DNA from: Citrus sinensis
Lineage: Eukaryota > Streptophyta > Magnoliopsida > Sapindales > Rutaceae
Assembly: GCF_022201045.2 (NCBI RefSeq)
Contig: NC_068563.1
Coordinates: forward strand, 28,679,001-28,743,000
Direction: 5' to 3'
Length of the DNA stretch: 64,000 nucleotides
Position 1 is the stretch's first letter; each line of letters begins with the position of its first letter. The position numbers and the translations under genes were made by a program. The notes under the pieces were generated by a model. That model saw nothing but the letters and a program-made list of their open reading frames with translations, was not told the DNA's origin and made no database searches. Shown in pieces: positions 1 through 12,699 of the stretch.

Positions 1-455
1 TAATACAAAATTAAAAAAAAATCAAATTTAGATTCAAAATTAACTTTTTCAATGGTGGCATGGGCACTTTATAAATGTGGACTATTCCTTTTACAACACA
101 ATAGTTAAATAGGAGCAAATCAAAAGTAAATATTAAATTAGATTAGATTAGATATTAAAATTGTGATTCGTTGTGGGCAATTATAACATCTAAAAATAAA
201 TAAAAAAATAGATTTAAGTTTAAAATATTTAAAGAATATTAAAATTAAAAAAAATGTTTGGCTAATAGAATCTACTCGGTCTTTTTAATGTCCTAAATTT
301 TATTTAGGACTTTAATTAGTTAATTAGGCCTAAAAGTTTAATAATATAAATATTTTGATATTTTTTATTTTTACCAATATTTATAATTTTATTATTTAAA
401 TTTTATTATTTATTTACTAGTAATTTTAAAAAATTAAAATAAAATTAAAAATTAA
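1..455. other. AT-rich intergenic DNA
   Basis: No coding or RNA gene is visible. The stretch is very AT-rich with short A and T runs. Its right part may be the interior of the transposon whose end lies at about 456-645. Confidence 0.5.
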
Positions 456-645
456 AATGGGGAAATGGGTAGGGGATGGGGATTCCACCTCATCCCTGTC
501 CCCTCCTCGAATAAAAAATTGGATAAAAAAATTTCTCCATCCCCTCCCCGAATAAGAAATTGGGTATGAATTATCCCCATACCCTCCCCGAATGGAGTAA
601 ATCCCTGAGGGTACCCATCCCTGTGGGGATTTTTGCCATCCCTAG
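456..645 (-). mobile_element. End of a probable hAT-type non-autonomous element
   Basis: On the minus strand this segment starts with TAGGGATGGCAAAAATCCCC and continues through several G/C-rich runs of the form 'ggggagggtatggggat'. Ends of the form TAGGG(A/G)TGG are common in plant hAT MITEs. No matching opposite end is seen before the window starts, so the element is cut by the window edge or has lost that end. The hAT assignment is inference from the terminus only. Confidence 0.4.
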
Positions 646-1908
646 TTGTTACTTAATTGAATGTCTTCGATTAGCCCTTATTATTATGAATAAGTAGCTG
701 TAAATTTCAATATTACTGGTTGTGATTTGAAAGTTGATCTTTTATTATAATAAAATATCAATAATATTTTTATTATTTTTTAAAAAAAATATTTAAAAAT
801 CATAATTACCATGTATTATAAATTATTATTCTATAATTATAATTTCTTTTACCACAACTACTGTAATTTAAAAATTATAACACCTCTGCTTAATCTCGTG
901 CATCTCGATCTAGTCGTCTCGTAATACCAAAACGGTATCTCAATCTACTCTAAATTATGGGCTTGGAGTTACTTGTCCAAACCCTAGTAAATGGGCTTAT
1001 AGAAAACAGGGAACTCAGCCGGCCCGAGTAAGGAGTCATGATCCCCGAAGAAACGGGCTCTTAGCCACCACCATCTAACCAATTGGAAAAATAACTTACA
1101 TCAACTCGCATGAATCAGAAATCAGGATCATTTCATCAAAACATAAGGAGTTCACCGATTCTACAATTGACACCAGAGCTGATTCATCATCGTCTCATAA
1201 TACTCACAAACCATTGATTAAGTTAAACAGTGTTAGCGGCAAATGGAATCTTAATGATGCCTGCTTCTGATCATTATCCAATCCAGAACCACAGATAGAG
1301 AGCTCTACAAATGCGAGAGGTTGCAAATACTGCCAATTTACTTACAAATTGGAGACCCATATTAATCACCGAACTTACCTCGACACTCTAATTAAAATTA
1401 ACCACGCTATTTACTTACCTCGACACTCTTTAACTAAAATTAACCATGCTATTTAAAGCCAAACAACTTAAAACTGTTTTACAGTAATTGCAAAAATCAC
1501 ACTAACTTCTCTAGCTAAAACTGTATTAAGAAAATGCAGCTCTAGGTTACAGCAAACGTATGGTCCGCAATCAATCAAAATACAACTAAATGACCAATTA
1601 ATTTGAGTAGCGGTTATTAACAGTTATAGGGATAAAATATTGATGAATTCCAAGTATAATCATTGTCATTGGCCTACAACTTTCTATGTATCCAAACAGC
1701 ACATCAAATAGTTTAATAAATAAAATCCAGAACCACGGAACAATCCTTCAAAGAAAACAGTTCTATATTGCCTCAAATATAAAGATAAGATTTAACTTGA
1801 TAGAATTACAAAGCAGCAACCTAATAACAAACTACTAAGAGCCCCATCTACCAGATCAAGATCTAGAGTCAAGATCTATTAACATTTAATTCCAGAACCC
1901 TAAGACAA
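646..1908. other. Intergenic DNA and H4 3' flank with a small tandem duplication
   Basis: No open gene is seen. At about 1375-1456 a segment of roughly 40 bases containing 'ttacctcgacactct' and 'aaaattaaccacgctattt' is repeated twice in a row with few differences. The part at about 880-1080 is less AT-rich and could be old retroelement debris, but nothing there could be named. Confidence 0.4.
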
Positions 1909-2519
<611 letters not shown>

Positions 2520-3180
2520 TGAAAGCGCGCGCGTTGTGCTTTCTTGGATTTCATAGTTCGAAGTCTATTACGCTTGTGGAATGATGGTCGTTCGCTTGAT
2601 TTCCTCTACGGCTAGGAGATATGAGCCGTAGATACGTTCATCGACGGTTGAGATATGCTTGTGACATTTTATTTGGCGGGTTTCAAAGAGAGGCAAATGT
2701 TGAAAGTTTTCCAATTTTTCAGTTGGAAATTTTGAAAATGTATGAAACGAAAATTTCGTGAAAGATTGGAGGCGTGCGGAAGCCAATATTAAATTTAAAG
2801 TTTTAATTTAAATATCACCAATATCATCACGAATTAGTTATTTTAAATCTCACCATCCACCTTATTCCTAAAAAAAAAAAAATTTCTCACCATTCACGCT
2901 AATTTGAAGAGATTAAATAGTTTAAGGTAATTTTTTTTTTTGATAAGTAGTTAAGGTAACTTTGATAATTCATAATTTTGATCGTTAGAAAAAATGCCAT
3001 TTTAATTTATAAAATATGCTAAGTATTATGGCGTCTAATACTATTATCATTTATCAGCTAGTGTGTATATATATATTACCCAATTTAATCTTTTGACAAA
3101 ATTTCCTCTCTTTAGAGCTGGCTTATAAAAGAAAAAAAAAAATTGCCATTTTAATGATAAGCAATTATAACTCTTTTGTG
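2520..3180. other. Intergenic DNA upstream of H4
   Basis: No gene or element was recognised. The sequence becomes increasingly AT-rich with A and T runs. Confidence 0.4.
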
Positions 3181-3182
3181 CC

Positions 3183-3640
3183 AATAAGCCTTTGGCCCAG
3201 CGATAAACCCCTACCCTCACAGTTAAGGAGGATTGTAAGGGTATGAGTTCGAGTTCTCATGAACTTAAAACTCTCTCAATTAAACATTATGTATGATTGT
3301 GTGAAATTTACTAGCAAGTCTTTCTCTCTTACGAAATGTGAGTGGAGTAGACTGTGAAGGTTTATTTGTCTGGGCATCTATTTCATAGATTTAATGTAAC
3401 AATGAAAATCTCAGTTATGTATTTGATTGTAAATATCAGTGTAATATCTGCTATAATAGTAGTGGAGTATACTATGAGGTTTACTTGTCTGGACATGTAC
3501 TTCATTTATTTAATGTAATAATGAAAATCTCAGTTATATATATTTGATTGTAAATATCAGTGTAATGTCTGTTATAATAACAGTTGTAAATATTTGTGCA
3601 ATACAGTAATCTGATGTATAATCAGTATTCCAAAAAACAA
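3183..3640 (+). mobile_element. tRNA-derived SINE with a duplicated body
   Basis: A box A-like word (TTGGCCCAGCGAT, about 3192) and a box B-like word (GAGTTCGAGTTCTC, about 3245) stand in the order and spacing of a pol III internal promoter. They are followed by an AT-rich body and an A-rich tail ('ccaaaaaacaaaag'). The body at about 3342-3460 is repeated at about 3461-3585 (roughly 120 bases, about 85-90% alike). The word CTTACGAAATGTGA.TGGAGTAG and the terminal TTGTAAATAT...CTGATGTA recur on the minus strand at 26646-26931, so both are members of one SINE family. Exact ends and target duplication were not fixed. Confidence 0.65.
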
Positions 3641-3742
3641 AAGCTCTTTTATACCTTCATCCTCGCGAAACCACATAGTATCTTTCGTCGACACAACAAA
3701 GGCTTTCTAAATTTACTTCAAACCAATTTTGTATTCATTTTA

Positions 3743-4504
3743 GAGAAATTATCAGCTATATATCATTAAATGACACTCGTATCAAACGTGCTATAATATT
3801 TTTTAAGTGTATCACTCGTATATCCTAAGTTGACAAAACACTTATGCCGTCCACCAATCAGTTAACTTCCGTTAGAAAGTTAACAGAATTGTGGTAAATT
3901 GACTATTTCGCCGTTGAAACTCAAAATAAGATAAAAATATAAATTTACTCAAAAAATTAACATAAAATTTTAATACACAATTTTTTTTGTTATTAACAAT
4001 ACATTTTTTATTCAAAAAATATGAATTATTAATGATACATATTATTAACAATTATCCATAAACAAATATTCATATTACACCATAAAAATTATTAACAACA
4101 TATCATTTATAATTATATATATATTATACCATACAAAATTCCAATTGGAGCTTGGAAGAGTAGATCTTCAAAAATTTAGGTAAAATTTTGGAGGAGTAGA
4201 TTCAGTTGTAAAGTAACTTTTTTAAAGTAATTATTAACGATTATCTAATAAATGAGATGACATGTCATGTTTATTAATATATATCATATGACATGTCAGT
4301 TTTTACTAGGTAAATGAGATGACGTTTTTTTTAAAAAAAAGACTAGATTACCCTTATGATGTCAGCACTTGCAAACAAAAGTTAACGGATTGATGGACAG
4401 CAGAAGTGTTTTGTCAATTTAAGGTATACGAGTGATACACTTGAACAGTATTGTAGCACGTTTGATACGGGTGTCATTTAAGGATATATGGCTAATAATT
4501 TCCC
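3743..4504. mobile_element. MULE-type MITE with long inverted repeats
   Basis: The first about 115 bases (starting GAGAAATTATCAGCTATATA) recur inverted at the right end (starting GGGAAATTATTAGCCATATA) with roughly 85% identity. Flanks are 'ttcatttta' (3734-3742) and 'tttatttta' (4505-4513), an 8/9 match that fits the 9-bp target duplication of Mutator-like elements. The interior is AT-rich and has no coding potential. Confidence 0.8.
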
Positions 4505-4654
4505 TTTATTTTATTTGCAGCTTTATAGCAAGGGAAAAGGCAATTGGTTGGATCCAAATTAAAACAAGCCTAACCTTCTAAAGCCCATCCAACTACTACT
4601 AGTCGGCTATCACCTGAATACGTGATCTCCACATAATCCAAGCTTTAAAATTTT

Positions 4655-5793
4655 GAGAAATTTACAAAAATAATCATAAAATTTTTTAATTTTTTTAATT
4701 TAGCCCCCAAACTCTTTCCTATCATAACTAATCAAATTACTAATTTTTTGGAGCAAATAGTCCTCATCACTTTAAACAAATGTCATTCTTGCAATCTACT
4801 CACACTTTCAACACTCTCAACAAATCACCAAGCCTTATTACTCTCGACAAATTACCAGATCATATCAAACAAGCATGATATAACTGAAGACATAATTATC
4901 AATTGAGAATTGAGAAGTTTCTTGAAGTTAGTGTATGTTCTTGCACAATATGAACATTTTATGTAAAGATTAGTGTTTAGATTCAAAATTGATATGATTT
5001 TGTTGTAAATATTGTTATTTTTCATTCATAAAACAATGTAATTTGTTAAAGTGCCTTGTTTGAGTAGAAAATAAAAAAAAAATGAAAATGCTAGAAATTC
5101 AAAGTAAAAATGAAACACATATTTAACGAGATAAGTTAATTTTGTGAGACAGGAAGTCGGACAAGTGTCTATCTCACATAAACACAGAGCTGATTATGTG
5201 CGACAGGGCTCCTATCGAGCGCCTGCGTGTGATACATGCAATGGTCGAGCCTTTCATTCTTTCATCGATCACCAAATTTACTCTCCATCGCACTTGGTAT
5301 ACGTAAAACAATGCACACAACTCAACAAACCCCCCATCACACCTTCATTATACAAAAACTAAACATCAATTATGTAAGAGGAATTTCGTCAAACACCTAA
5401 TATGAAATAGTTATAACTCATTATTTTAGCTAAATTTTGTTTTATTATATCAGTCCAATAACCTATAATCATTTAGAATCCCAATCAAATTCACGCAAAT
5501 CATTAAAAAATGTTGAAGTTTGGTTACCTAGGGTTTGAACTCTTTTCAATTTTTTGGATTTGTTTCCGATCCATATAGATTATAGTGGATTTAGTTAGAT
5601 TTTAGTTCACCGTTGCCATTCCCTGTTCAAGAGCAAAGTTTTGAGTGTGGATGGAGATAGTTTAGGGTGTGGAAATGTGGAGGGTAATTTGGGGCAAGTT
5701 TTTTTTTTTGTTGGCTACTTATGATATGGAAAATTTTGAGGGGTTAAATTCAAAAAAAGAAAAAATTTTAAGATTAATTTTGTAAATTTTCCC
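4655..5793. mobile_element. Non-autonomous TIR element, 1.1 kb
   Basis: The left end (GAGAAATTTACAAAAATAAT) and the inverted right end (GGGAAAATTTACAAAATTAA) match over about 70 bases, including a shared pyrimidine/purine tract and 'gaatttaaccc'. Identical 8-bp flanks AAAATTTT lie at 4647-4654 and 5794-5801, although the word is palindromic and low in complexity. The interior includes a less AT-rich stretch (about 5150-5340) with a 72-codon open frame that resembles no family known to me. The superfamily is uncertain (MULE or hAT). Confidence 0.65.
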
Positions 5794-5801
5794 AAAATTT
5801 T

Positions 5802-6210
5802 CACTTTTCAGTGCTCATCATAGCCTGCAAGAATAATCTTAAAATGAAATATGATTAATTAAAAAGTGGGGGTGATGAGATAAAGTGAGAGATGAAATAC
5901 CATTATTTTGCACAATCTTTGATTGGCCAAGAGCCCAAAAAGTGCCCTCATAAAGCAGAGTTCTGTTAACAAAACCTCAAAATGGGCTACGCATGTTCGA
6001 TGGACCTTTGTTATTAATGGGGTGGACCATTCTCAAGTTCATGGGCATTGACTTCTTTTGTTCCAACTTCCAATTTTCAAGATATTTTGTTAAATGAAGG
6101 GTAGTGAGAGTTGACAACTTGACATGAGACTTTGATTATTCTCCCCCAAATTTATCGATGCTTTCACTTTGACATCACTCTGGGCAAAAATTTCTCCAAA
6201 TACGTAATTT
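5802..6210. other. Upstream region of the DUF247 gene
   Basis: Non-coding. No clear TATA box was identified with confidence. Confidence 0.4.
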
Positions 6211-7554
6211 ATGGCAGAAATGGGTCGCACTCCCGTAGAAGCAGAAGCCACCAGTCATGTCATAAGAATTTGGGAAGTAAACAAGGAACGTTTGGAATCG
6301 ATGCACAAGAAAATCCAGGAGCCACCAAGATTGTTAAGCAAGTCGGCGGGTAAGAAATCTTGCTGCATTTTCAGAGTCCCGCAGAGCTTTGTTGAAGTCC
6401 ATGGTAAGTCCTATGAACCTCATATCGTCTCTATTGGCCCATATCATCATGGTGAAGATCATGTTAAAATGATTCAAGAGCACAAATGGAGATATCTCGG
6501 CAACCTGCTCAATAGATTAAAAAATGCTAAAGGTTTGGGATTGGAAGACTTTTTGAAAGCTGTAGAACCACTGGAAATGAAGGCAAGAGAATGTTATTCA
6601 GAAACTATTCATCTTGACACCGATGAATTTGTCGAGTTGTTGGTTCTTGATGGCATTTTTCTCATTGAATTGTTTCGATTAGTAGCGGGATTGGTAGCAG
6701 TTGAGGCCAATGATCCTTTGATCTCCGTGACATGGATCTTATCATCCTTTTACAAAGACTTCCTTCGACTTGAGAATCAAATACCATACTTCGTTCTTGA
6801 ATGCTTGTTTGATTTATCAAAACTTCCTGGAGAGGAATCTGGGCACACTTTGGCTACTCTTGCTTTGGGATTCTTCAACAACACTATGCTGAGGCCTTAT
6901 GATGATATTGCAAACTACAAATATCACGAAGGCGTACATTTACTTGACCTGGTCCGCTCAAGCTTTATTCCATCCGATCTGGCAGAGCCAAGGAGGGATG
7001 TCATTCCGGTAACTCATACAATCCTTCCCATATCCAAGCTTCTCTACGCGGGAATCAATTTCAATGCAGCGCCCGCAGATAGCTTCTTGGCCGTAAAATT
7101 CAGGAACGGTGCGTTTGAAATGCCCAGCATCACGATTGATGATTTCATGACCTGTTTTCTGGTTAATAGCGTGGCATATGAACAGTGCCACTCGAGCTGC
7201 TCCAAGCACTTCAGTGTCTATGCTAGTTTGTTAGGTTCTCTGGTGAACACATCTACAGATGTTGAACATCTCTGCGATCGAAACATTATAACGAATTATC
7301 TGGGCAAACCTGCAGAAGTTGAGCGTTTCATCTATAATCTGGAGAAGGACGTGGCGTTTGATGTGGATAGGTGCTATTTGTCATCTTTGTTCAAAGATGT
7401 GCACGATTATTATTGCTATAGTTGGCGCGTCCAGTGGGCAGCCTTCAAGTATAGTTACCGCGCTCGCCTGCAATGCGGTGCAGTGATTTTATTGTTTCTC
7501 ACTGTGGCACAAACCTTCTTCACCATTTACTCTGCTGTTCGTCCTCAAAATTAA
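6211..7554 (+). CDS. DUF247 (UPF0481) family protein
   Basis: Intronless 447-residue plant DUF247 protein. Family hallmarks are visible: FRVPQSF (54-60), then EPHIVSIGPYHHG (69-81), a following HKWRYL, the segment RLENQIPYFVLECLFDLSKL near the middle, and a C-terminal hydrophobic segment at about 423-442 (VILLFLTVAQTFFTIYSAV) that predicts a single membrane anchor near the end. The length matches typical members (400-550 residues). The start is the first ATG of the frame, and MAEMG... precedes the conserved region by about 50 residues, as usual. Biochemical function is unknown for most members; grass DUF247 genes at the S and Z loci act in self-incompatibility, which should not be transferred to this copy. 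Other frames over this gene are shadows. Confidence 0.93.
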   Translation: MAEMGRTPVEAEATSHVIRIWEVNKERLESMHKKIQEPPRLLSKSAGKKSCCIFRVPQSFVEVHGKSYEPHIVSIGPYHHGEDHVKMIQEHKWRYLGNLLNRLKNAKGLGLEDFLKAVEPLEMKARECYSETIHLDTDEFVELLVLDGIFLIELFRLVAGLVAVEANDPLISVTWILSSFYKDFLRLENQIPYFVLECLFDLSKLPGEESGHTLATLALGFFNNTMLRPYDDIANYKYHEGVHLLDLVRSSFIPSDLAEPRRDVIPVTHTILPISKLLYAGINFNAAPADSFLAVKFRNGAFEMPSITIDDFMTCFLVNSVAYEQCHSSCSKHFSVYASLLGSLVNTSTDVEHLCDRNIITNYLGKPAEVERFIYNLEKDVAFDVDRCYLSSLFKDVHDYYCYSWRVQWAAFKYSYRARLQCGAVILLFLTVAQTFFTIYSAVRPQN

Positions 7555-8189
7555 CAACTTTGACGACCTTGGTTCTGCCTGCCTGCAATTTCTTTCTTGT
7601 ACTAATAATTAAGCTTAATAAAACTATTAAGAAAAGTCTATTATTTGTGAGATTTATTAAAAGGAAAATTACAAAAGCAAGGAGAGTGATCTCATGGAAT
7701 GTGACTCTTTCTCATAAAACATAAATCCGCCACCAGAACCTCAAAATATAGGAAAAACTTACAGCATTGTCGCTCTTGTAATCTGAGTAGTATTAGAAAT
7801 CAGAAAGCAATGGTAGAGCACAATGATAGCAACTCCTATAGCAAAACTGAATAATTCCAGATGGAAACATAAAGAATGTATATAGATTTTATTGATTTAC
7901 TAAGAACAAAATTTGGGACAAATAGGGGCATTGCAGTACTGAAAAAACATATGTTAACTATATAATGGTTGTGAAAGCCAAAAATTGAAGTAAATCCATA
8001 ACATTAAAAGCAACATTCTTCTCAGTGTTTATTTGCATGGCATGCTCGGTGAAAATGAAAAGAGGCAAGGGCAAGCACCAACCCAAACACAGGACTTGTG
8101 TTTCTAATTCTAAAGCACTCCCACATTAGGTGGAAAGAATCCAAGACTCAAGTGTTCACCCTGTATCGATATAATTCTTGCTGTTTTTA
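7555..8189. other. Intergenic: 3' ends of two convergent genes
   Basis: The stretch lies between the stop of the plus-strand DUF247 gene and the stop of the minus-strand UXS gene, so it holds both 3' untranslated regions. 'aataaa' occurs at about 7617, in place for polyadenylation of the DUF247 transcript. Nothing else is recognised. Confidence 0.5.
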
Positions 8190-11100
8190 TTAATTCCTTT
8201 TGGGAACTCCAAGCCTTGATCGGAAATCCTCTTCCATAAGAGGAAGTCCATCCCGCAACTTGACTTTCGGCTCCCATCCAAGCAATTCCTTTGCTTTTGA
8301 GATGTCAGGTTTTCTTTGTCGTGGATCATCAGGAGTGTTCTCAACCATCTTTATCTCAATCCCAGGATTGATAAGCTACAAAGTAAACAAGTAAATAAAA
8401 GAAAATAGGTAAACTGATAGGAATTCCAGAGAAACAAGATATAATCAAAGCAAAGCAATGACAACAATGGAACTAACCTCCTTCACTGTCTCAGCAAGCT
8501 CAAGCATTGTAAATTCACCTGCAACCATAGAAGAACAGACCTAAGTCAGTGTTTGACCAATAATGTTTATATTGTGAAGGCATAACTTAATCCAAGCACC
8601 AAAATGTTTTCAATGCTTATCATAGTATGCAAGATAACCTGGGTTTCCAATGTTGACTGGGCCAGTGTTCTCTCCTTCCATGAGGCGAATAAGGCCATCC
8701 ACCTAAAATATTGGAAGCAGCTTATTTGTGCTCAAACATTTCAATGCATGAAAATGAGATTTTTAAATATTCATACCATATCAGAGACATAACAGAAACT
8801 GCGAGTTTGTGTTCCAGGCTTTTGGACAGTCAAAGGTTCACCTCTGTAAAGTGCAAAAAGAAGTTTCAGCTAATCTAAGACAAGATTGGTGTGTCATCCA
8901 CGGATTAGCACAATCACTTACCGTAGTGCCTGAGCAATGAAATTGCTGACCACACGCCCATCATCAATATTCATGCGTGGTCCATAAGTGTTAAAGATTC
9001 TAGCAATGCGGATTTCTACCACAAAGATAAAAGAAATTATCAATATAATAGAATTATTGACATAGAAAACTTTGTTCAGAGTAGAGAAAGAAAGCAATTA
9101 CGTATCCCATGCTGTCTATGATAATCAAACATCAAAGTCTCAGCCACACGCTTTCCCTCATCATAGCAGCTACGAACCCCTATTTTACAAAAGAAGACGT
9201 GTTAGTACTGATCTTGTCAAGAGGTTGCTTAAATCTTTAATTATATAGACTACACTTTAATAAACCATTAACCAAGTACTAAAGCAGAGGAAAGGTGTTG
9301 ATGTTTCAAAAACAATTTCTTTATGGATCTTACATATGAATACAAGTATTTATCATATTTGATCAACCAAAATGTAGAAGACACATTTTCAATTGGGAGA
9401 ACTTACCAATTGGATTGACATTACCCCAATAGGTCTCAGGTTGAGGGTGAATAAGAGGATCACCATAAACCTCTGAAGTTGATGTGAGTAAAATCCTGTT
9501 GGACCATATGATAATCAATTAAACCAACTGAAGGCAGTAATATCTATGTATATATATACACAAATGGCGATTAGAACCTCGCTCCAACTCGCTTAGCAAG
9601 TCCTAGCATGTTTAGGGTGCCAATCACATTTGTCTTAATTGTCTGTGGAAACACCATAAGCATACCAGTGAGAAACTGTCTCGAGATTCACTATGTGAAT
9701 TACAAATATCAAAAAAAAAAATGCATCGAAAATAGTCTGGCTGCAGCTATTTTTTATTCCTTAATTGATGGACTAAATGTTGCCAAATAATGGTCATACA
9801 TCAGTTTAATGGTCATTTTGTATTTTCCAGAATAAATGTCATATCCACAAGGTAGATAATTTCACACTTTGATCATTAAACGGCTGATATTAGGATTTTT
9901 TGATGAAGAACTTAGTTACCATTTCTTGTTCAGACTATAATGAGATTTTGGGTGTTATGCTACGGCAATTGTGAAATGAACCAGTAAATGGCCAAGGCCT
10001 TTTGGAATGAAAAGATGGAGGTGAAGGCGTAGACCATTCCATTGATTATGTCAGTTTCCTTTGTAAAGAAGGTCTGGAATTGAATCCTCCTAAACCTAGA
10101 TGGGCAATTGAAGGTGGGGGGAGGTGATTTCCTGGGCAGGCCTCATCCTGACAGTATTGAAAGGCAGAAAAGACGGAGTGGTGCAAGAAATGATTTAACG
10201 AGTTCACTGATCACCTTAGAGGCATACAAACAGATAAACATATGAAAGCAATTTGTTGACTGACAAGGACTACAACAAGTGGCAAGCATGTTAACAGATC
10301 GTTCACACAGTAAATAAGAAAATCAATGTACACACCTTTACAGGATTATACTTGTAGAAAATCGGAGAAGCAGGGCATGCAAGGTGGTAAATCTGATCAA
10401 CCTCGATCAACAATGGCTCTGTCACATCTATGAAGTAACAAAAAACAAAAGATACATTCAAGCTATCTGAATAATTAACATAATAATAAAGGACATATAA
10501 TCATCTGAAAATTGAAACAATCTATCTCACTTTTCCTAGAATGGGCAGGCATCTGCCTCAACATTCAAACAGATGACATTGCAATATATTTTATTTCTTT
10601 ATCCATTAATCACGCAATCTGACATATCGACCTAGCTATATGTGAATGATTACGTCATGAAGTGTTTGATTAAATGCTATATGTACAGTAGCCAAATGGG
10701 TTTATTAAATTGCAACACTTTATGTTATTTATCCTTACTTGACCAAAGAGAGCAGAGGGTGCTAGCCAGATTGTATTTCAAGACTGACTTAAATTGTTAC
10801 CTCCATGGAGTACCATAACAAGGGAAAAGATGACATCAGAGCTAGTTCATGCTACAACTAAAGACTGTATATAACTAAAAACCATAACAAGGAAAAAAAT
10901 GACATCAGAGCTAGTTCATGCTACAACTAAAGACTGTATATAACTAAAAACCATGAATTAGCATAACAGACTAAAAATTAAGAACATACCATGACGAATG
11001 AGCTCAAATCTTGGGTGACCAATCCATTTCTTAAGATTGTCCTTCGAGCCAGTGAAGTAGTTATCAGCGACAATCACCTGAGTGAGAAACACAAATTGTC

Positions 11101-12485
11101 AACATACTAGTATTTTATTACCCTGTTAGTCGTGAAGGCAGCAGCCAAGTCTTTGTTGATGAGACAATGTATACAGTCCCTTGCCTATTTGTACAGTGCC
11201 AGTCATAAACAGAAGCATCCAATTGCTTTTAATTATTTAATTTATAAAAAGAAAAAAAGAGACGTAATAGAAAACATGCTAACCTCGTTTTTCTCATTTT
11301 CCATCAATTTGTCAACAAGGTGAGAACCAATGAATCCAGCTCCTCCAGTCACCAAAATTCTCATATTTGACTGCCATCGCCACAAAAAATATTATTCAAG
11401 AGAACATTGATAAAAACACAACTAAAATGACAACCAAGAAGACATGAAGATAATCATTCAACAGTTGATTCTAGAAAACAAAATTTATTTTACAAGCAAG
11501 TTTTTATTCCAAACATGCAACAATACGTCTCTGAGTAAGCACACAAACTCATAGCAATCAAAACAATAAAACAAGGGAGCCAGAATCCAGCTAAAATTTC
11601 AAGGAGCTAGATCATAATAAGATGGACTGCATATCTTCCGATCACAGATCCATCCGACATTCCAACTCATTACTTCTGTAAGATGATATCTAGATGTTGC
11701 TGGAAATAATAACAGGATTTGTCTTCTCAACCCTTATTGGAAAGAAGTTCTACACTTCTATTAATTTATTTATATACCAACTACCAGCATTTAAACATAA
11801 CATTGGTTAATTTAAGAACAACTTAAGAACAATTTTCCATAGAAGTGCCCCAAACAAGTTCTCAGCTTCCATCTCTTTCAAGTGCATGATAGAATAATTA
11901 CAGAACCTTAACTGGGTTTATTGGCCTTATGTAATACTGTGCACCATAAATCAGAGTAATGCTGAATCCATCAAGCAATAACTGCTAATGCTTACTTCCA
12001 CCTCAACAAATTAAATTTCCTCAACTTTGTGAAACACATTAGGTTCAACCATAGAACTGGACCACAACACCTGACCGCTGCTCCACTGTGGTTACTCCAA
12101 AATCATATATTCTTACACCATAAAAGCATCAATCACCAAACCGATCAGATGCCATTAACAATGAAGTTCTTTGTATTAATAATTTAATACTTTCAATGTC
12201 TTAATAGATATCCCAAAAATAATTTGTCAGTGATCAGCAAAATCATTCCAATAAAAGAGAAAATGTAATCAAGGGGAACCCACAAACAGTGGCTAATATC
12301 CAGTAGCATACACATCAATATCAAATATAAAAGAACAACAAAATTATATAATAATGATCATATTAATGTTGCTCCGAAATTATAAAAGAAGATGCAATCT
12401 TTACCTGAAAGAATTTGGAGAATCTCAATGGAGATGGCAATGGTGGCGGCTTAGTAGTTGTTTGATTCTCTCCATCATTAGCCAT
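8190..12485 (-). CDS. UXS: UDP-glucuronic acid decarboxylase (UDP-xylose synthase), cytosolic type
   Basis: Twelve coding exons on the minus strand: 12405-12485, 11284-11370, 10990-11077, 10336-10427, 9578-9642, 9407-9495, 9102-9179, 8922-9015, 8777-8843, 8639-8702, 8478-8518, 8190-8375. They join in phase to 1032 bases, 343 residues. All introns have GT..AG borders. The enzyme converts UDP-glucuronate to UDP-xylose, the xylosyl donor for xylan and xyloglucan, using bound NAD+. Visible signatures: Rossmann motif TGGAGFIGS (35-43), [10 protein letters not shown] (142-151), catalytic YDEGK (Y173, K177) and the C-terminal [20 protein letters not shown]. It begins [15 protein letters not shown] with no signal anchor, as in the soluble UXS3/5/6 class, unlike Golgi UXS1/2/4, which carry an N-terminal membrane segment. 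Length is near that of UXS3. Confidence 0.95.
10812..10949. repeat. 69-bp tandem duplication inside a UXS intron
   Basis: Two adjacent copies (10812-10880 and 10881-10949) share 'gacatcagagctagttcatg' and 'ctacaactaaagactgtata' and differ only near 'aagg(g)aaaa'. The duplication lies in the intron between exons 3 and 4 and leaves both splice sites untouched. It is probably recent. Confidence 0.85.
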
Positions 12486-12682
12486 TGTTCAGATCTCAAT
12501 TATCAAATTCAATACCTATCAATATTTTCAAACACACCCACATCAATTTTTCCTCACAGATTCATAAACAGGATCCAAATTTAACATAAGAAAGCACAAA
12601 TGAGAGAACGTTCGTTTCTGAGGAAAAAAGACCTGAACTCAGTCGCTGTTTTGATCCACAAAAGCTCAAGATCAGAGACTCC

Positions 12683-12692
12683 TTATTTATAG
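12683..12692 (-). promoter_or_regulatory. Candidate TATA box of the UXS gene
   Basis: On the minus strand CTATAAATAA lies about 200 bases upstream of the UXS start codon. Its context fits a core promoter, with a transcription start expected near 12655. Confidence 0.5.
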
Positions 12693-12699
12693 AATCAAA

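Noticed and set aside
5144-5362. Small plus-strand gene of 72 codons
   Set aside because: Lies inside a TIR element, has no recognisable domain and no gene-like context.
6958-7209. Antisense open frame in the DUF247 gene
   Set aside because: Shadow of the coding strand.
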